A DNA stretch of 64,000 nt from Malus domestica (lineage: Eukaryota; Streptophyta; Magnoliopsida; Rosales; Rosaceae), in the NCBI RefSeq assembly GCF_042453785.1, contig NC_091672.1:6342501-6406500 (forward strand), in the 5' to 3' direction. The notes under the pieces were generated by a model, which was not told the origin of the DNA, did not search any database, and saw nothing but the letters and a program-made list of their open reading frames with translations. The translations under genes and the position numbers were made by a program. Below are positions 12,201-24,100 of this stretch, in pieces (the first letter of the stretch is position 1; the number at the start of each line of letters is the position of its first letter).

Positions 12201-13061
12201 AAATAGAGAAACTACATATCTTAAAATGCATAAAGAAAGCTTCCTAATTTACCACGAAAGGCTGTAAATTGCCATGATATGGGAAATGTGAAATACTTAC
12301 AGCATTGGTAAAAGCAGACAGAACTTCTAGCCTTTTATACCTGATTTACAGAATAAAAGGAACTCATTACACACATCATTCTCAATCCAAATTATGCCCA
12401 AAGACATTAATCTTCCAACTCATCTTACTAACAATCTTACCCATAAGTGTAAATTTCATCCGGTTTCTTTCGAGAAGCCGCCATAGCGAATAACGAAAAC
12501 GTTAATAAGCCACAACCAAAACTTAAATGAAAAGAATCCGACACCAAACCTGAAAACAAACCAAAACAACAATTCAACCAAATTTCGAACGATAACATCG
12601 AAAATTTCATATAAATTTAGGTAATCAGTGACTTTTTTCGAACCTATACGTCCAGTGAAGAGTCCAATAAATAACTCCACTGTCGAATACGCCACATTAA
12701 GCGAAATCAACAAGAACAACCTCTTCATATACCGGTTTCCGGACCTCAATATCCGAAACACCGATTCAAAAACCACCAAAACCGATAACTTCTCGGCAGA
12801 AACGCTCCGGCCCCCGAAAATCTTGTCGCTTTCCTCCGTCAAATACGCCCCCGGCGGAACGTCGATGTTGGACACGCTCCGGAAGAGAAACGGCGTCGCC
12901 TCGGAGTCGTTGAGATTGATGGAGACCGGCGTGTGCGGAGGTTCGCGGTACTGCTGGAACGAGGCTTGGCGGGAAAATGCCAATCTCCGATCGGTGGCGC
13001 CGAGTCCGAAATCGGCGCTCCATGGATTCTGAGAGGCTTTGAAGGAATTAGATTTGTCCAT
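9283..13061 (-). CDS. CDF-family metal (Zn) transporter, MTP5/MTPC2 type
   Basis: Ten exons join in phase to 1185 bp (394 aa): 13061-12644, 12549-12441, 12340-12301, 11797-11721, 11042-10954, 10289-10220, 9963-9925, 9828-9678, 9585-9496, 9384-9283. All introns are GT-AG. The protein reads like Arabidopsis MTPC2/MTP5 (about 393 aa): SRQASF N-terminus, RSGNRYMKRLFLLISLNVAY (TM1), SDSFHLSFGCGLLTFSLF (TM2), SAFTNALFLLFMSFSLAVEA, then HVLADSIRS in the TM5 region, and a cytoplasmic tail with ARFWELVPGHVVGSL. The usual CDF TM2 site HxxxD is HLSFG, lacking the aspartate, while HVLAD in TM5 keeps it. Known MTP5 works with MTP12 as a Golgi Zn transporter, so a partner-dependent role is inferred. The next gene upstream on the same strand is NUDX23. 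Confidence 0.93.
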
Positions 13062-14148
13062 GAAGACTGATCGGAAATCTGATTTGAATAGTTAGGGTTT
13101 GGATTGAAATGATCGAAGTCTGAGATTCATACTTACTTGGAAACTCCTAACATGAGGGACAGGCGAAGACTGAAAGTCAAGTAAACGGAGCTCCAGCCTG
13201 CAGAACTCGACTTGTTCAAAAATGTGGGGTCCGGTTTTTGTGGAATTTGCCTGCCGTCTGATTTCGGATCAACGGAGTACATTTGAGAATCAGATGATTT
13301 TTATTGTGATTATTTTTAAGGAAAATTAATAAAAATGATTTGAAAATTTTGAATTTTAATTATAACGATAAAATAAATAAATAGTAGAGTGAAAAATACC
13401 AGGATTGACTTTTTAATGTAAAAATATAGTTTTTCTTTAGAATGAACATTACTAAAAGTTTTTCGTTAAAGTTCATTCTTTTTATGCTACTATGCCCACC
13501 GGGTTTTCCCTCTCAATTTTTAATGAAAATTTATGTTTTTATCACAAATGGTGTCTTGACTCACCATCAAAATAATTTTTTAAATTGAAAATCGATCAAT
13601 ATTGTAGTTACTGAAAATTGGTGTCGCAAATCAATTTGATACTTTCATCCCAATTTTTATATGTGCTGGTTATAGATAACTAGATCCCACAAATCTAATC
13701 AAGTATCGCTGTGTAGATAAAATCAAATAATATATATTTTTTTTTACGTCTAATTCACTTCTTTTGGGTTCCCTAAGACTCCCCTGAACTTCCCAAGGGT
13801 CGAGTTAAGCCTTATGGCTGCTATTGTAATCTATCGTTCAAGAATTATTCAAATAAACTTTTCGGTTTTCTCCCATAATTTTCTGGATTCCAGAACGTTG
13901 TTCTTCAGGGGCTTACGTTGGTATCCCTTCTACGCGTCAATTTCTCAAATTAATGTATTGTTTGCCCACATCATAACACATGTATGTGTGACCTTGCACC
14001 ACAATCTTCAATGGAGAGGATTAAAGATCTAAAAGCTAAAAAATAGCTTGACTTACAAAAAAACTCATCTTCAACAGATGGTTGGGTTATAATGTTATGG
14101 AGCCTACCAAACCATTATTTGGCCAAATGTCATCAGGCTGGTCAAATG
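13062..14148. other. Upstream region of MTP; no gene seen
   Basis: About 250 bp of moderately GC-rich 5' flank of MTP, then AT-rich intergenic sequence. The open frame at 13814-14032 has no recognisable features. No repeat could be bounded. Confidence 0.5.
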
Positions 14149-14386
14149 TAATCCGGATGCAGATTGTCTGCACTCCTGTTTGGATGCCCTTCTCATCCCC
14201 TCCTATTTTGTGCGGTCACGATTAAGTCACGTCAACATTTTATATTAATTTTTTTATAGAGATAATAAGACAAAAAGCAATAAGAATATAAAATGTTGAC
14301 ATGACTTAACCGTGACCGCATAGATAGAAGAGGATGAGAAAACCACCCAAACAGGAGTGCAGACAATCCGCCTCCAATGTAACCCC
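14148..14386. mobile_element. MITE with GGATGCAGATTGTCTGCACT-type ends
   Basis: The left arm GCAGATTGTCTGCACTCCTG is mirrored by CAGGAGTGCAGACAATCCGC on the right. The inner arms (GTGCGGTCACGATTAAGTCA and TGACTTAACCGTGACCGCAT) are also inverted. It belongs to the same family as the tandem pair at 46790-47107, which shares GGTCACGGTTAA and ACGTCAACATTT. Non-coding. Confidence 0.8.
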
Positions 14387-14448
14387 CTAGCCTTTTTTTG
14401 GGACTCAACTCCTTGGTTGCTATAATTAATTCAAATTCAACGAATATA

Positions 14449-14647
14449 CAACAACAACAACAACAAAGCCTTTTCCCACTAAGTGGGGTCGGCTATATGA
14501 ATCCTAGAACGCCATTGCGCTTGGTTTTGACACAGCGCGCCACTTACGGGTGACGCCCTAGCTTTAGCGCGATTTCGTTCTGGATTCATTTTCATAAGGA
14601 TTCGACGTGATCATGGAGTGCCGGCTGTCGACTACCTGACGCCCTCC
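14449..14647 (-). mobile_element. 199-bp RTE-tailed SINE-like retroelement with 16-bp target-site duplication
   Basis: It is flanked by a perfect direct repeat AAATTCAACGAATATA (14433-14448 and 14648-14663). On the minus strand it starts GGAGGGCGTCAGGTAGTCGA, carries a unique head of about 130 bp, and ends with the RTE LINE 3' end (ATAGCCGACCCCACTTAGTG) and a (TTG)n tail. The last 60 bp or so match the RTE 3' ends in the three composites. It is a non-autonomous element whose 3' end is presumably recognised by RTE reverse transcriptase. The intact duplication implies a fairly recent insertion. Confidence 0.85.
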
Positions 14648-14663
14648 AAATTCAACGAATATA

Positions 14664-15493
14664 TTTGAAAAAAATCAACGGTAGTTTAACTAAATTACCA
14701 ATAAATTTAAAGTATAAATTAAAACTAATAAATTATTAAAAGGGGCAATGTTTATCCCCTTCGATCAAAAATGGTACATGAGTATGACCCGATATTGTTC
14801 ATTAAAAAAATAATTTGTTGTAGGGCTATAATTCTGGACGGGGCTATGCTAAGCCATTCCAGTTGGAGATGGCCTCAGTACCCAAAAATTCTTCAAAGAG
14901 GAATATTGATTATCACCGGTAAACAAAGAAATCTTTGTTCCAACATAAACATCAGATGGAGAAAAAAAAATTCATTAGTTTTAGAATCTCTGTTTCAAGC
15001 TTTACAGAGTCTGGTTCTCTACAGGAGAAGTGGGCATTTTGAGACACGGCTCCAGAATTATGCACATCTACTGACTGTACGGCTGAATATTTTGACATTA
15101 TGCAGAGTGCCAAGTAGTAGAGCCAACATCAAATTTCGATCGGTACAGCGGGTTCTGAAGTTGGAGAAGATATACCGGCTCCATTTTTCTACGAAGATAC
15201 ACTCCCTGCGTCACCGATGCGCTTAAAGGTTTCAACTCCAATTTTCAGACACCAACTGGGTTCTGCAACTGGCAAGCAACAAGATTAGATAACAAAGCTT
15301 AAACAAACATATAGATTAAGACTTAAGGACATTGTAGATGCTGGAAAATTTTAATACATGGCTCGGGTCTATAATTTATGTATAAATGGAACGGACTGAC
15401 CCATTACTCCATGAATTAGTGCCACAAACATCACACTTGTAGGTGGGGAAGGAAATGTCAAACGATAAAGATATTATGACACTCACCATCTTG
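14664..15493. other. Downstream region of NUDX23; no separate gene
   Basis: This holds the probable 3' UTR and flank of NUDX23. A plus-strand open frame at 14771-15226 lies here, but it shows no domain, codon pattern or splice context of a gene. Confidence 0.4.
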
Positions 15494-18400
15494 TCATGAC
15501 TGTAGATGATATTCTAAAGTATACGCATGAATGTCAGAAGGACTTGTGCCGGGCCTGAAAACAAACACCAAGCGTGTAGTATCATTTAGAATATATTCGA
15601 TACTGGAAACATTCAACAGAAACCAAATTTGAAGAACTCGACAATGGAATAATTCAAATTTAGAAGTGGTTGAATTATTTTTATCATTAAAACAGCAGAA
15701 ATTGCACTCATTCCAGTATGGGAGTTCAACTATTCTTTTGTAATTGGAAGATCATAATAAACCGAACCTACCTTTTATTAATGGTACCATAGTGGAAATT
15801 AAGCTTTCCGGCCTTTACGTCTTCAATATACTGCAGCCAAAAGAGATAAGAAACTGTGGTGTAAGATAAATTTCTACAGGAAATCGAATAGATGTTAGCA
15901 TCTGAAAGACGTCCATACCAATTTTAAGGTAACAACCATTGACGAGAATGACAGAGAATCAAAAGGTATCTCATCAAGTGCAAAAAGCTGGCATTCTGAT
16001 GATTCTGGACCTGGTGAAAAGTGGGGTGTCTTGAGCCTTGCTAAGAAAATTACATAAGTCTGCTCCGAAAAACACAACGCAAGCACAAATACATATTTAT
16101 CAACCGTATATGAATTTGTTTATCTTGAAGAAAAAAGGTAAACTAAAGATTTCTCGCTTACCTGGCCAATTAATGGGATGTCCAATTGAGAAAAAGGTGA
16201 CACCACTTCCACTTCTGCGCATGCTTCTTCCCAAGTTTCCCTGATGGCTCCTTCTGCAGCTGATTCCCCAATTTCCATGTAACCTGCGGGAAGAGTCCTA
16301 AATGACAACACCAAACAATTAAATATACATCAAAGATACAAGATTGTACTTTCAACACGATGAAATCTACTACCCCAGTTGCTGAGACATTACGACTAGT
16401 CAGATGACCCTTCCCAAATACAAACTGTATCCATTAGCATACCAAAGGCCATATGATGGTTGAATCTTCCTTTTGCAAAGTAGGACCTTGTTATCATGCT
16501 CAATCAGACAACCTACAACCTGTAAGCATCATTTGAACAACACGTAAATTAATCACATTTGAAATAAAACAATTACTCCAAATATGCATAGTACATATCA
16601 TAAGGAGGACCAAACATAGACAATCAAAATCCTGTGTCCATAGGCTCTGGAACTTCAAAATCAAATCCTGAGCACATAATATTTGTAAGGCTTCCTCCCT
16701 TCCAAATTCGACCATAGCATTTATTCCAGATTTACAATTATAGAAACTGACTCCAGTTAATGAAAAGAGGAAAAAAGTGAGCAGGACAAACTGGTGAATA
16801 CTGAATAGTAGAAGCAGAGTTACAATTAGAGGAAATTGGAGAACTGGTTCTTGAACAAATTGTATCTGAATTTAAAATCCATAAGATTTGGTATCTGAAT
16901 GTAAATAACCGTGGAGCATTGGTCCTCGACTCTCACATTGGGAGGAGGCAAGTTGCAGATATGACTTTTAACACCGTTTTGACCAAAATGTATCCACTGG
17001 TCAACAATATGATTTCGTGGAGCGAAGCCAAGTTGGCTTTCAGAGTCTGGCCAATGGGGCTGCAGGGTATCCAATCTGGTTTGAGTCTAAAACAACAGGT
17101 GAAGAAATAACATAGTTAAACTTATTTTTCATTACAATCAAAATCAGATTTTGGAATCAACAAAAACTCCTAGAACCCAGTTGTGAAAAATTATCCCCAA
17201 CGTCGCAGAGTTACAAAGGGAAAAAGGAATATACAACTAATGCCAGTTTGGAAGCATCATGTGATCTAGATTTTAAGCATAAGTGAGAGGAACACCTAGC
17301 TGGAATTGGGACAAATATCAAAGTTGCCCATTTGTCATAAATACTACATTTATGGGTATCATACATTTTAGACTAACCATGAAAACTTCATACTGTCATA
17401 CAAAGGAAAGGCAATAATCTACAAGATATTATGTATGAGATTGCTAAATTGCTATGTACTTACCCAATGTAAATCTTAATAAACAGACTGATGATGTATT
17501 AACAACTAAGGGAATGCATTCAGTCTATTTCGACTAATACTCAAAGTTGCAAACTCACTGTTATAACCTACATTATATTGAAAAACTTGGAATCATTTTT
17601 TCACGGATTGGCACATGCACAGCACAAATCAACAATTTGAACTGGAAAACAAACTCTAACTTGAATAGCATACCATTTTTGGGTTCTCATAGGCAATCCT
17701 CTCACAAACTGTGCATATTGCTCTTATCTTCTCCTCACCATCGGGTATCTCATGCTTTGTTGGACCACCACACGACTGGCAGAAATTAATCTTATGAGCA
17801 TTGCCCTTCACAGTAATAGAAACTAAATTTGTAAAGAAAATATGAAATAACCAATGAAAAGAAAATGTAGACAAGTAAACACGAAACCCTCAACATGGGT
17901 TATAATCTGTAATGTATAACATCGTCTACTTATCGTAGAAAACATAGATGATGACTACACGAAACCCTCAATATGGGTGGTAATCTGTAATGTCTAACAT
18001 CGAGTACTTATCATAGAAAGCATAGATGATGATTTGTTAAAGATATGCAAGCAGGCAAATGAAAAAGCTGCAATCTTTAATCAATCTGAAATGCACTATA
18101 CGCCCCCACTTTGAATCTATGACTTATTTACTTGGTACAATACATTGTCCTTATGAGTTCAAGCTATGCCCATGTCTACCAACTTTTCTTGCAAATACAA
18201 CAAATGATAAAGGGATGCCGAAAGAAACTTCTAATTACCCAATATACTCAAATTAAGAGGTCAACCAAATCTGTCCTCAATTATAAACTAGATACAAACA
18301 AGTGCTTTAACTTCAAATTTTCAATATTTAACCAAAAAAAAAAAAAAAAAAAACCCACAACGCCAGCATCAAAAGACAACCAAAATTCTCCAGAACCCAC

Positions 18401-18786
18401 CAAATAAATTGAACATCCAATTCCCAAAAATCCATATCAAACCCATCATTACAAAAAGGGAAAAAAAAGAAAAAGAAAAAAAAAAAACAGAGGCTTACAG
18501 CAGACTGAACCGCAACTGAAGACGAAGGGCCATCTGGGTTGGACCCAGAAGGAGCTGAGGACATGCTGAAAGCTCCAAAACGAGGGCGGTGAGTGGAAGA
18601 CAACCAAGTGGTGGTAGTTGTGGGCAATAACGTTGACGACGAAGAAGAAAAGGAATAAGATAATGATGGGTTGGAGCAGGTGGAGATAGAAAGGAAGGAG
18701 AGGCTACCACTTGTAGTAGAATATGGCTTCCAGCGATGAGAAACGAAGCCTGATGAACAACCCAAGATCTGTCTGTTCTTTAGCAT
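15494..18786 (-). CDS. NUDX23: Nudix hydrolase 23, chloroplastic (FAD pyrophosphatase type)
   Basis: Seven exons join in phase to 894 bp (297 aa): 18786-18499, 17805-17674, 16519-16443, 16297-16162, 16059-15919, 15830-15772, 15554-15494. The start was chosen at [13 protein letters not shown] because the Arabidopsis protein begins MLKAVQILGSSSG. A Ser/Thr-rich plastid transit region of about 80 residues follows. Exon 2 carries the zinc-ribbon-like CQSCGG and [14 protein letters not shown]. The Nudix box spans exon 4: [20 protein letters not shown] then A, with the catalytic REtWEE helix intact. The C-terminal part has [15 protein letters not shown] and ends EYHLQS. The known family member hydrolyses FAD to FMN and AMP in plastids. 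Intron 1 and the distal introns are AT-rich; the 5' flank has a (TA)n run at 18788-18816. Confidence 0.94.
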
Positions 18787-18817
<31 letters not shown>

Positions 18818-19294
18818 TTCTCCTGAATTTTTTGACCCAGAAGATTATCAAAACCCGATAGACTCAATCAACCCCAAAAAAATTATACAGACGCTGGTTT
18901 CCAGAAACGAGAGTTACAACAACAGTATCAATATCCTTTTTCTTTTTCATTTTTTTCTTATATCAGGCTTTTTTTGTTTTGTAGACTATTTACGGTTGGG
19001 AAGTCAACTTCAATTAACATCAGGCTTTTTTGTTCTTTTAAAATGCTATTTGTTTTGTGAGCTAATTACGCTTGACAAGTTCACTTAATAATACAGTTTA
19101 GTAATATTACTCTCTTGCCAAGAAGTCTTAGATTCGATTTTCATGAAATTTGAATTTGATTTACATTACTGTTAGCCTATTGTGAGGTTTAGCCTTAGTA
19201 CTAGTTTGGTATTGAGGTGCTTTTATAAAAAGTGGGTATTAAAAAGAAACTTAGCTCAAAAAAGTGTTTGTAAACACTTAAAAACAGCTTATTT
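18787..19294. other. Gap between NUDX23 and the DnaJ-like gene, with a degenerate SINE
   Basis: The 5' flank of NUDX23 begins with a (TA)n microsatellite (18788-18816). At about 19105-19205 there is a decayed Au-like SINE (AGTCTTAGATTCGATTTTCA, then TTAGCCTATTGTGAGGTTTA). Nothing else was recognised. Confidence 0.55.
19105..19205 (+). mobile_element. Degenerate Au-like SINE
   Basis: It contains the B-box-like TCTTAGATTCGATTTTC and the downstream AGCCTATTGTGAGG segment shared with the SINEs at 30205 and 60846. The 5' A-box part is not recognisable. Confidence 0.55.
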
Positions 19295-20290
19295 TTACAG
19301 TTTACAGTATAATGATTGATGTGCTGCACTGCAAAGCTTGAACTTTTCCTCTGCAGCTGCCTGCAACAATGTAAACTAATCATCAGTCTCTGTACAACTA
19401 CATTTGCATATACGAGTCTGCTAAAATTGCAAAATAGGCCGCGCGTTGGATCATCTTAACCACTTGCAATAATAAAATTTGTTTCCACCAAACATGGATC
19501 GGAAAATGGTCTCCACATCTTCATCTTCTTCACAAAACCGGAAATCATCTGAAATGGCAATGGACTGAGATCATATGAAAATGAACTAAAAAAATCAGGA
19601 TATAACATCAATCATGCAAGGAATATGTAAGGTGCCCTGATGCACAATTTACGCTCAAAAGGTAAACTATATACCACAGACTTACACCCAATAATCTCTG
19701 TTGAACAAAGGGAACACTTGAGCCCACAAGAAAGGCTCCAATGAAAATTCTACCAAGAATACAGGCAGAATATTTCCTGAATGAAGAAACTAAAATACAT
19801 GCCCACCCTGACCCGGGTTAACATATGCGCCGGTTATATATCTAATTCAACAAGATCTACTACATGTCCTTTTCTGCATAACTACTTTCTTACTTCTTCC
19901 GTATTTCCAGGCTCCTTGATTGCCTGCCTTCTTTTTGGACCCCTTGGCGGAGTATTGCTTTTTAAACCATGAGGTGCCTCTACCTGAAGATGGCTCCTCA
20001 TCATCATACTCATTCTGCCAACTCTGCAACATTCAAAAGATATATAATTGCGATTAAAAAATAAGATATATAAATATATAATTCCAAGATAATTAAAAAA
20101 TTTCGCAACAGAACAAAAATAGAATGACAATAAAAAGTTCAAAAGTTCACCCATGCATAAATTAAAGGTGCCAACAAAATTACAAAGATGAGGAATCCAT
20201 GAGAAAGAGAAATATATCAAACCATTATTAGGATAAAAAGAAAGTCGTCAGACAATATAAGAACAACAACAACAACAACAACAACAACAA

Positions 20291-20888
20291 AGCCTTTTCC
20301 CACTAAGTGGGGTCGGCTATATGAATCCTAGAACGCCATTGCGCTCGGTTTTGTGTCATGTCCTCCGTTAGATCCAAGTACTCTAAGTCTTTTCTTAGAG
20401 TCTCTTCCAAAGTTTTCCTAGGTCTTCCTCTACCCCTTCGGCCCTGAACCTCTGTCCCGTAGTCACATCTTCGAACCGGAGCGTCAGTCGGCCTTCTTTG
20501 CACATGTCCAAATCACCGGAGCCGATTTTCTCTCATCTTTCCTACAATTTCGGCTACTCCTACTTTACCTCGGATATCCTCATTCCCAATCTTATCCTTT
20601 CTCGTGTGCCCACACATCCCACGAAGCATCCTCATCTCCGCTACACCCATTTTGTGTACGTGTTGATGCTTCACCGCCCAACATTCTGTGCCATACAACA
20701 TTGCTGGCCTTATTGCCGTCCTATAAAATTTTCCCTTGAGCTTCAGTGGCCTACGACGGTCACACAACACGCCGGATGCACTCTTACACTTCATCCATCC
20801 AGCTCGTATTCCATGGTTGAGATCTCCATCTAATTCTCCGTTCTCTTGCAAGATAGATCCTAGGTAGCGAAAACGGTCGCTTTTTGTG
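20291..20888 (-). mobile_element. RTE LINE 3' end of composite A
   Basis: The minus strand encodes the C-terminal RTE segment ([49 protein letters not shown]), then the 3' UTR ATAGCCGACCCCACTTAGTG and the TTG tail. The frame is broken once near 20510-20530, between the parts ending at MRENRLR and starting at MQRRPTDAP. The 5' edge is fused to an LTR fragment at GATCTTCGCTAG (20889). Confidence 0.85.
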
Positions 20889-21124
20889 ATCTTCGCTAGA
20901 TTGCTCCGGTCATTAGTGTGGATAAGTATATAAATGGATAGAGATAGGAAAGCAAACACAAGATGTACGTGGTTCACCCAGATTGGCTACGTCCACGGAA
21001 TAGAAGAGTTCTCATTAATTGTGAAGGGTTTACACAAGTACATAGGTTCAAGCTCTCCTTTAGTGAGTACAAGTGAATGATTTAGTACAAATGACATTAG
21101 GAAATATTGTGGGAGAATGATCTC
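20889..21124 (-). repeat. LTR fragment (R-U5-like) fused to the RTE 3' end
   Basis: It matches the LTR at 1450-1885 from the leader to GGGAGAATGATCTC. In the true LTR the next bases are CTTTTATA, the TATA box on the minus strand; here the match stops just before it. On the minus strand an open frame ([20 protein letters not shown]) runs from the LTR into RTE coding sequence. Confidence 0.8.
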
Positions 21125-24100
21125 GTAATCACGAAACTTCTAAGTATCGGAGTGTGGTGTCGTCTTAACTTGCTTTATCTGTCTCATAGGTAGATGTGGC
21201 ATCTTCTCTGGAAGTACTCTTCCTCCATCCAGGGGTGGTATCTTCAACTGGTGGAGATGCACAAGGTAATGTATCAATTTCACTTGAAGCTTACTTGTAG
21301 TTTCAGGCTTGGTCAAGCGCGATACAAACCATGTAGTAGGAGTCCCCCAAGTCGCCGAGCTAGGGGGTCTGCTGAAAGAGGTGACAGACAAGGTAAGCAA
21401 TCAGAGCTCCGACTGATTGTTCACCTTCTCCCCATCTTGCAGCAGCATGAAGGATAAAGAGAAGAAAAATGAGAAGAGATGATATGAGATACTTTTGCTT
21501 TTGAAGAAGTAACTTTCCACAGGCTTATTCTTGAACTGAGCTGGAGGGTTTTCTGGTTTCCTCCAGAGTATAAGGCCGACTGAAGAATTTGAGGGTCAAA
21601 ACAAGTCCATCAAATCTAGAGTACGTTCCACCCTGCTGATATGGGATACTTTTGCTTTTGACAGAGTAATGGATGTATCGGCACGTGTGTTGTTACGCTT
21701 GCCTCCACATGCTTCCTTGTATCCTTCGCACTTGCCCTATCTGTTCCTCAAGCAGATGCGGAATCTTCCCTGGAAACATAAGATGTTGAAGATGAGTACT
21801 CGAGAGCAATGCCAGGTAAGTAATCAGGTAAGGGGTTCCAGGCAGTCAGTTCCTGGCTGGAAGCTTGATTCCAAGTGCTGACTGATTGCTCTCTTTCTCC
21901 TTGTCTTGCAGGTAAAAACAAGGCCAAAGGAAAAGACAGGGAAAAAGCATGATATGGGATACTCTTGCTTTTAACCCTGATGATATGAGACATTCTTGCT
22001 CTAGTATAGCTTGTTTGCAGAGGTATTATCGGGGGGAAAGAAAGCTGAATATTTCGAAAGGCTTCGTTGGGAGTGCCCTCTCAGATATGATGAAGGGTTG
22101 AGCATTTTTGCAGGTCTGCCTGTCCGTTGGGGATGGAGGTCGACATATATAGGAGTCTCCCTAACAACAAGTAGTAATGCTATTCCTTTACCCTGCTTGG
22201 TCATAGCACGGTAGTGGGAGCTGCCAGTTTCACATGTTTTAACTCTGTCAGAGCACTTTGAAATAGTGGTCTGTGGTATCTGGCTCTCGAGATTCGGAGA
22301 ACGATGCCTCTTCGATTTTTGAGAAAGCAATCATGCTGGGGGTCTGGCTCTCGAGATTCGGAGAGCAGTGTCTCTTCGATTTTTGAGGAAGTAATCATGT
22401 TGGGAGTCTGACTCTCGAGATTCGGAGGGCGGTGCCTCTTCGATTTTGGAGCAAGCAATCCTGTTGGGAGTGTTGTCTCGAATGTGAGTAAAGGTTGGGC
22501 ATGTTTGCTAGTCTACCTTGCCACGAAGCACAAAGGTTGACACACAGGGACTTTCCAATTATCCAGCAATGGTACTGTTCCTTTACCCTCTCTTCGCTTT
22601 TGAGAAAGTAGTCATGTTGGGAGTCTGGCTCTCGAGATTCGGAGGACGGTGCCTCTTCGATTTTGGAGCAAGCAATCTTGTTGGGAGTGTTTTCTCGAAT
22701 GTGAGTAAAGGTTGGGCATGTTTGCTAGTCTACCTTGCCACGAAGCACAGAGGTTGACACACAGGGACTTTCCAATTATCCAGCAGTGGTACTGTTCCTT
22801 TACCCTTGTGGGTAATAATATGGTAGCTAGACCTTCAAAATTTATGTGTCTAAACTTTGTTAGTGCTGTTTCTTTGCTATTCTTTTACCTTTCTTGGTCA
22901 GAGCGATGTAGTGGGAGCTGCAAGCTTCACGTGCTCAACTTTGGCAAAGAACTTTGGCAAAGTTATCTGTGGTACCCATGAGCTATTGTTGCGTGTGGGA
23001 AGTGGGTGATTGAACAGTAAGATTCATGTGCTTTCTACTTCACCAAAAGTCTTCGACAGAATGCCCATAATTTCTGCAAAGCTGAGTGTGCGTAAGACAG
23101 GTGCTGACAAGGCTAGAAAAGTAGGTGCCTCTTCGATTTCTGAGATCGGCCCTCGTGGTCTCTGAGCAGCCCAGCTTTTGAGAAAGCGAGCCCCTCTTCG
23201 ATTGATTCGGAGAACGATGCCTCATCGATTTTTGAGAAAGCAATCATGCTGGGGGTTTGGCTCTCGAAGATTCGGGGAGTAGTGTCTCTTCGATTTTTGA
23301 GAAAGTAATCATGTTGAGAGTCTGGCTCTCGAGATTCGGAGGGCGGTGCCTCTTCGATTTTGGAGCAAGCAATCTTGTTGGGAGTGTTTTCTCGAATGTG
23401 AGTAAAGGTTGGGCATGTTTGCTAGTCTACCTTGCCACGAAGCACAGAGGTTGACACACAGGGACTTTCCAATTATCCAGCAATGGTACTGTTCCTTTAC
23501 CCTCTCTTCGATTTTTAAGAAAGTAGTCATGTTGGGAGTCTGGCTCTCGAGATTCGGAGGACGGTGCCTCTTCGATTTTGGAGCAAGCAATCTTATTGGG
23601 AGTGTTTTCTCGAATGTGAGTAAAGGTTGGGCATGTTTGCTAGTCTACCTTGCCACGAAGCACAGAGGTTGACACACAGGGACTTTCCAATTATCCAGCA
23701 GTGGTACTGTTCCTTTACCCTTATGGGTAATAATATGGTAGCTAGACCTTCAAAATTTATGGGTCTAAACTTTGTTAGTGCTGTTTCTTTGCTATTCTTT
23801 TACCTTTCTTGGTCAGAGCGATGTAGTGGGAGCTGCAAGCTTCACGTGCTCAACTTTGGCAGAGAACTTTGGCAAAATTATCTGTGGTACCCATGAGCTA
23901 TTGTTGCGTGTGGGAAGTGGGTGATTGAACAGTAAGATTCATGTGTTTTCTACTTCCCCAGAAGTCTTCGACAGAATGCCCATAATTTCCGCAAAGCTGA
24001 GTGTGCGTGTGACAGGTGCTGACAAGGCTGGAAAAGTAGGTGCCTCTTCGATTTATGAGATCGGCCCTCGTGGTCTCTGGGGAGCCCAGCTTTTGAGAAA

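Noticed and set aside
12628-13032. 134-codon plus-strand frame
   Set aside because: A shadow of MTP exon 1.
14771-15226. Plus-strand open frame of 151 codons downstream of NUDX23
   Set aside because: No family similarity, low-complexity composition, and it overlaps the expected 3' UTR of NUDX23 on the other strand.
20262-20290. (CAA)n runs at 14449, 20262, 52356 and 61084 as ordinary microsatellites
   Set aside because: Each is immediately followed by the RTE 3' end, so they are LINE tails.
21194-21457. Cargo frames ([18 protein letters not shown] and similar) as a protein
   Set aside because: Frames differ between copies and are broken; they cross a probable intron donor, so they are treated as decayed sequence.
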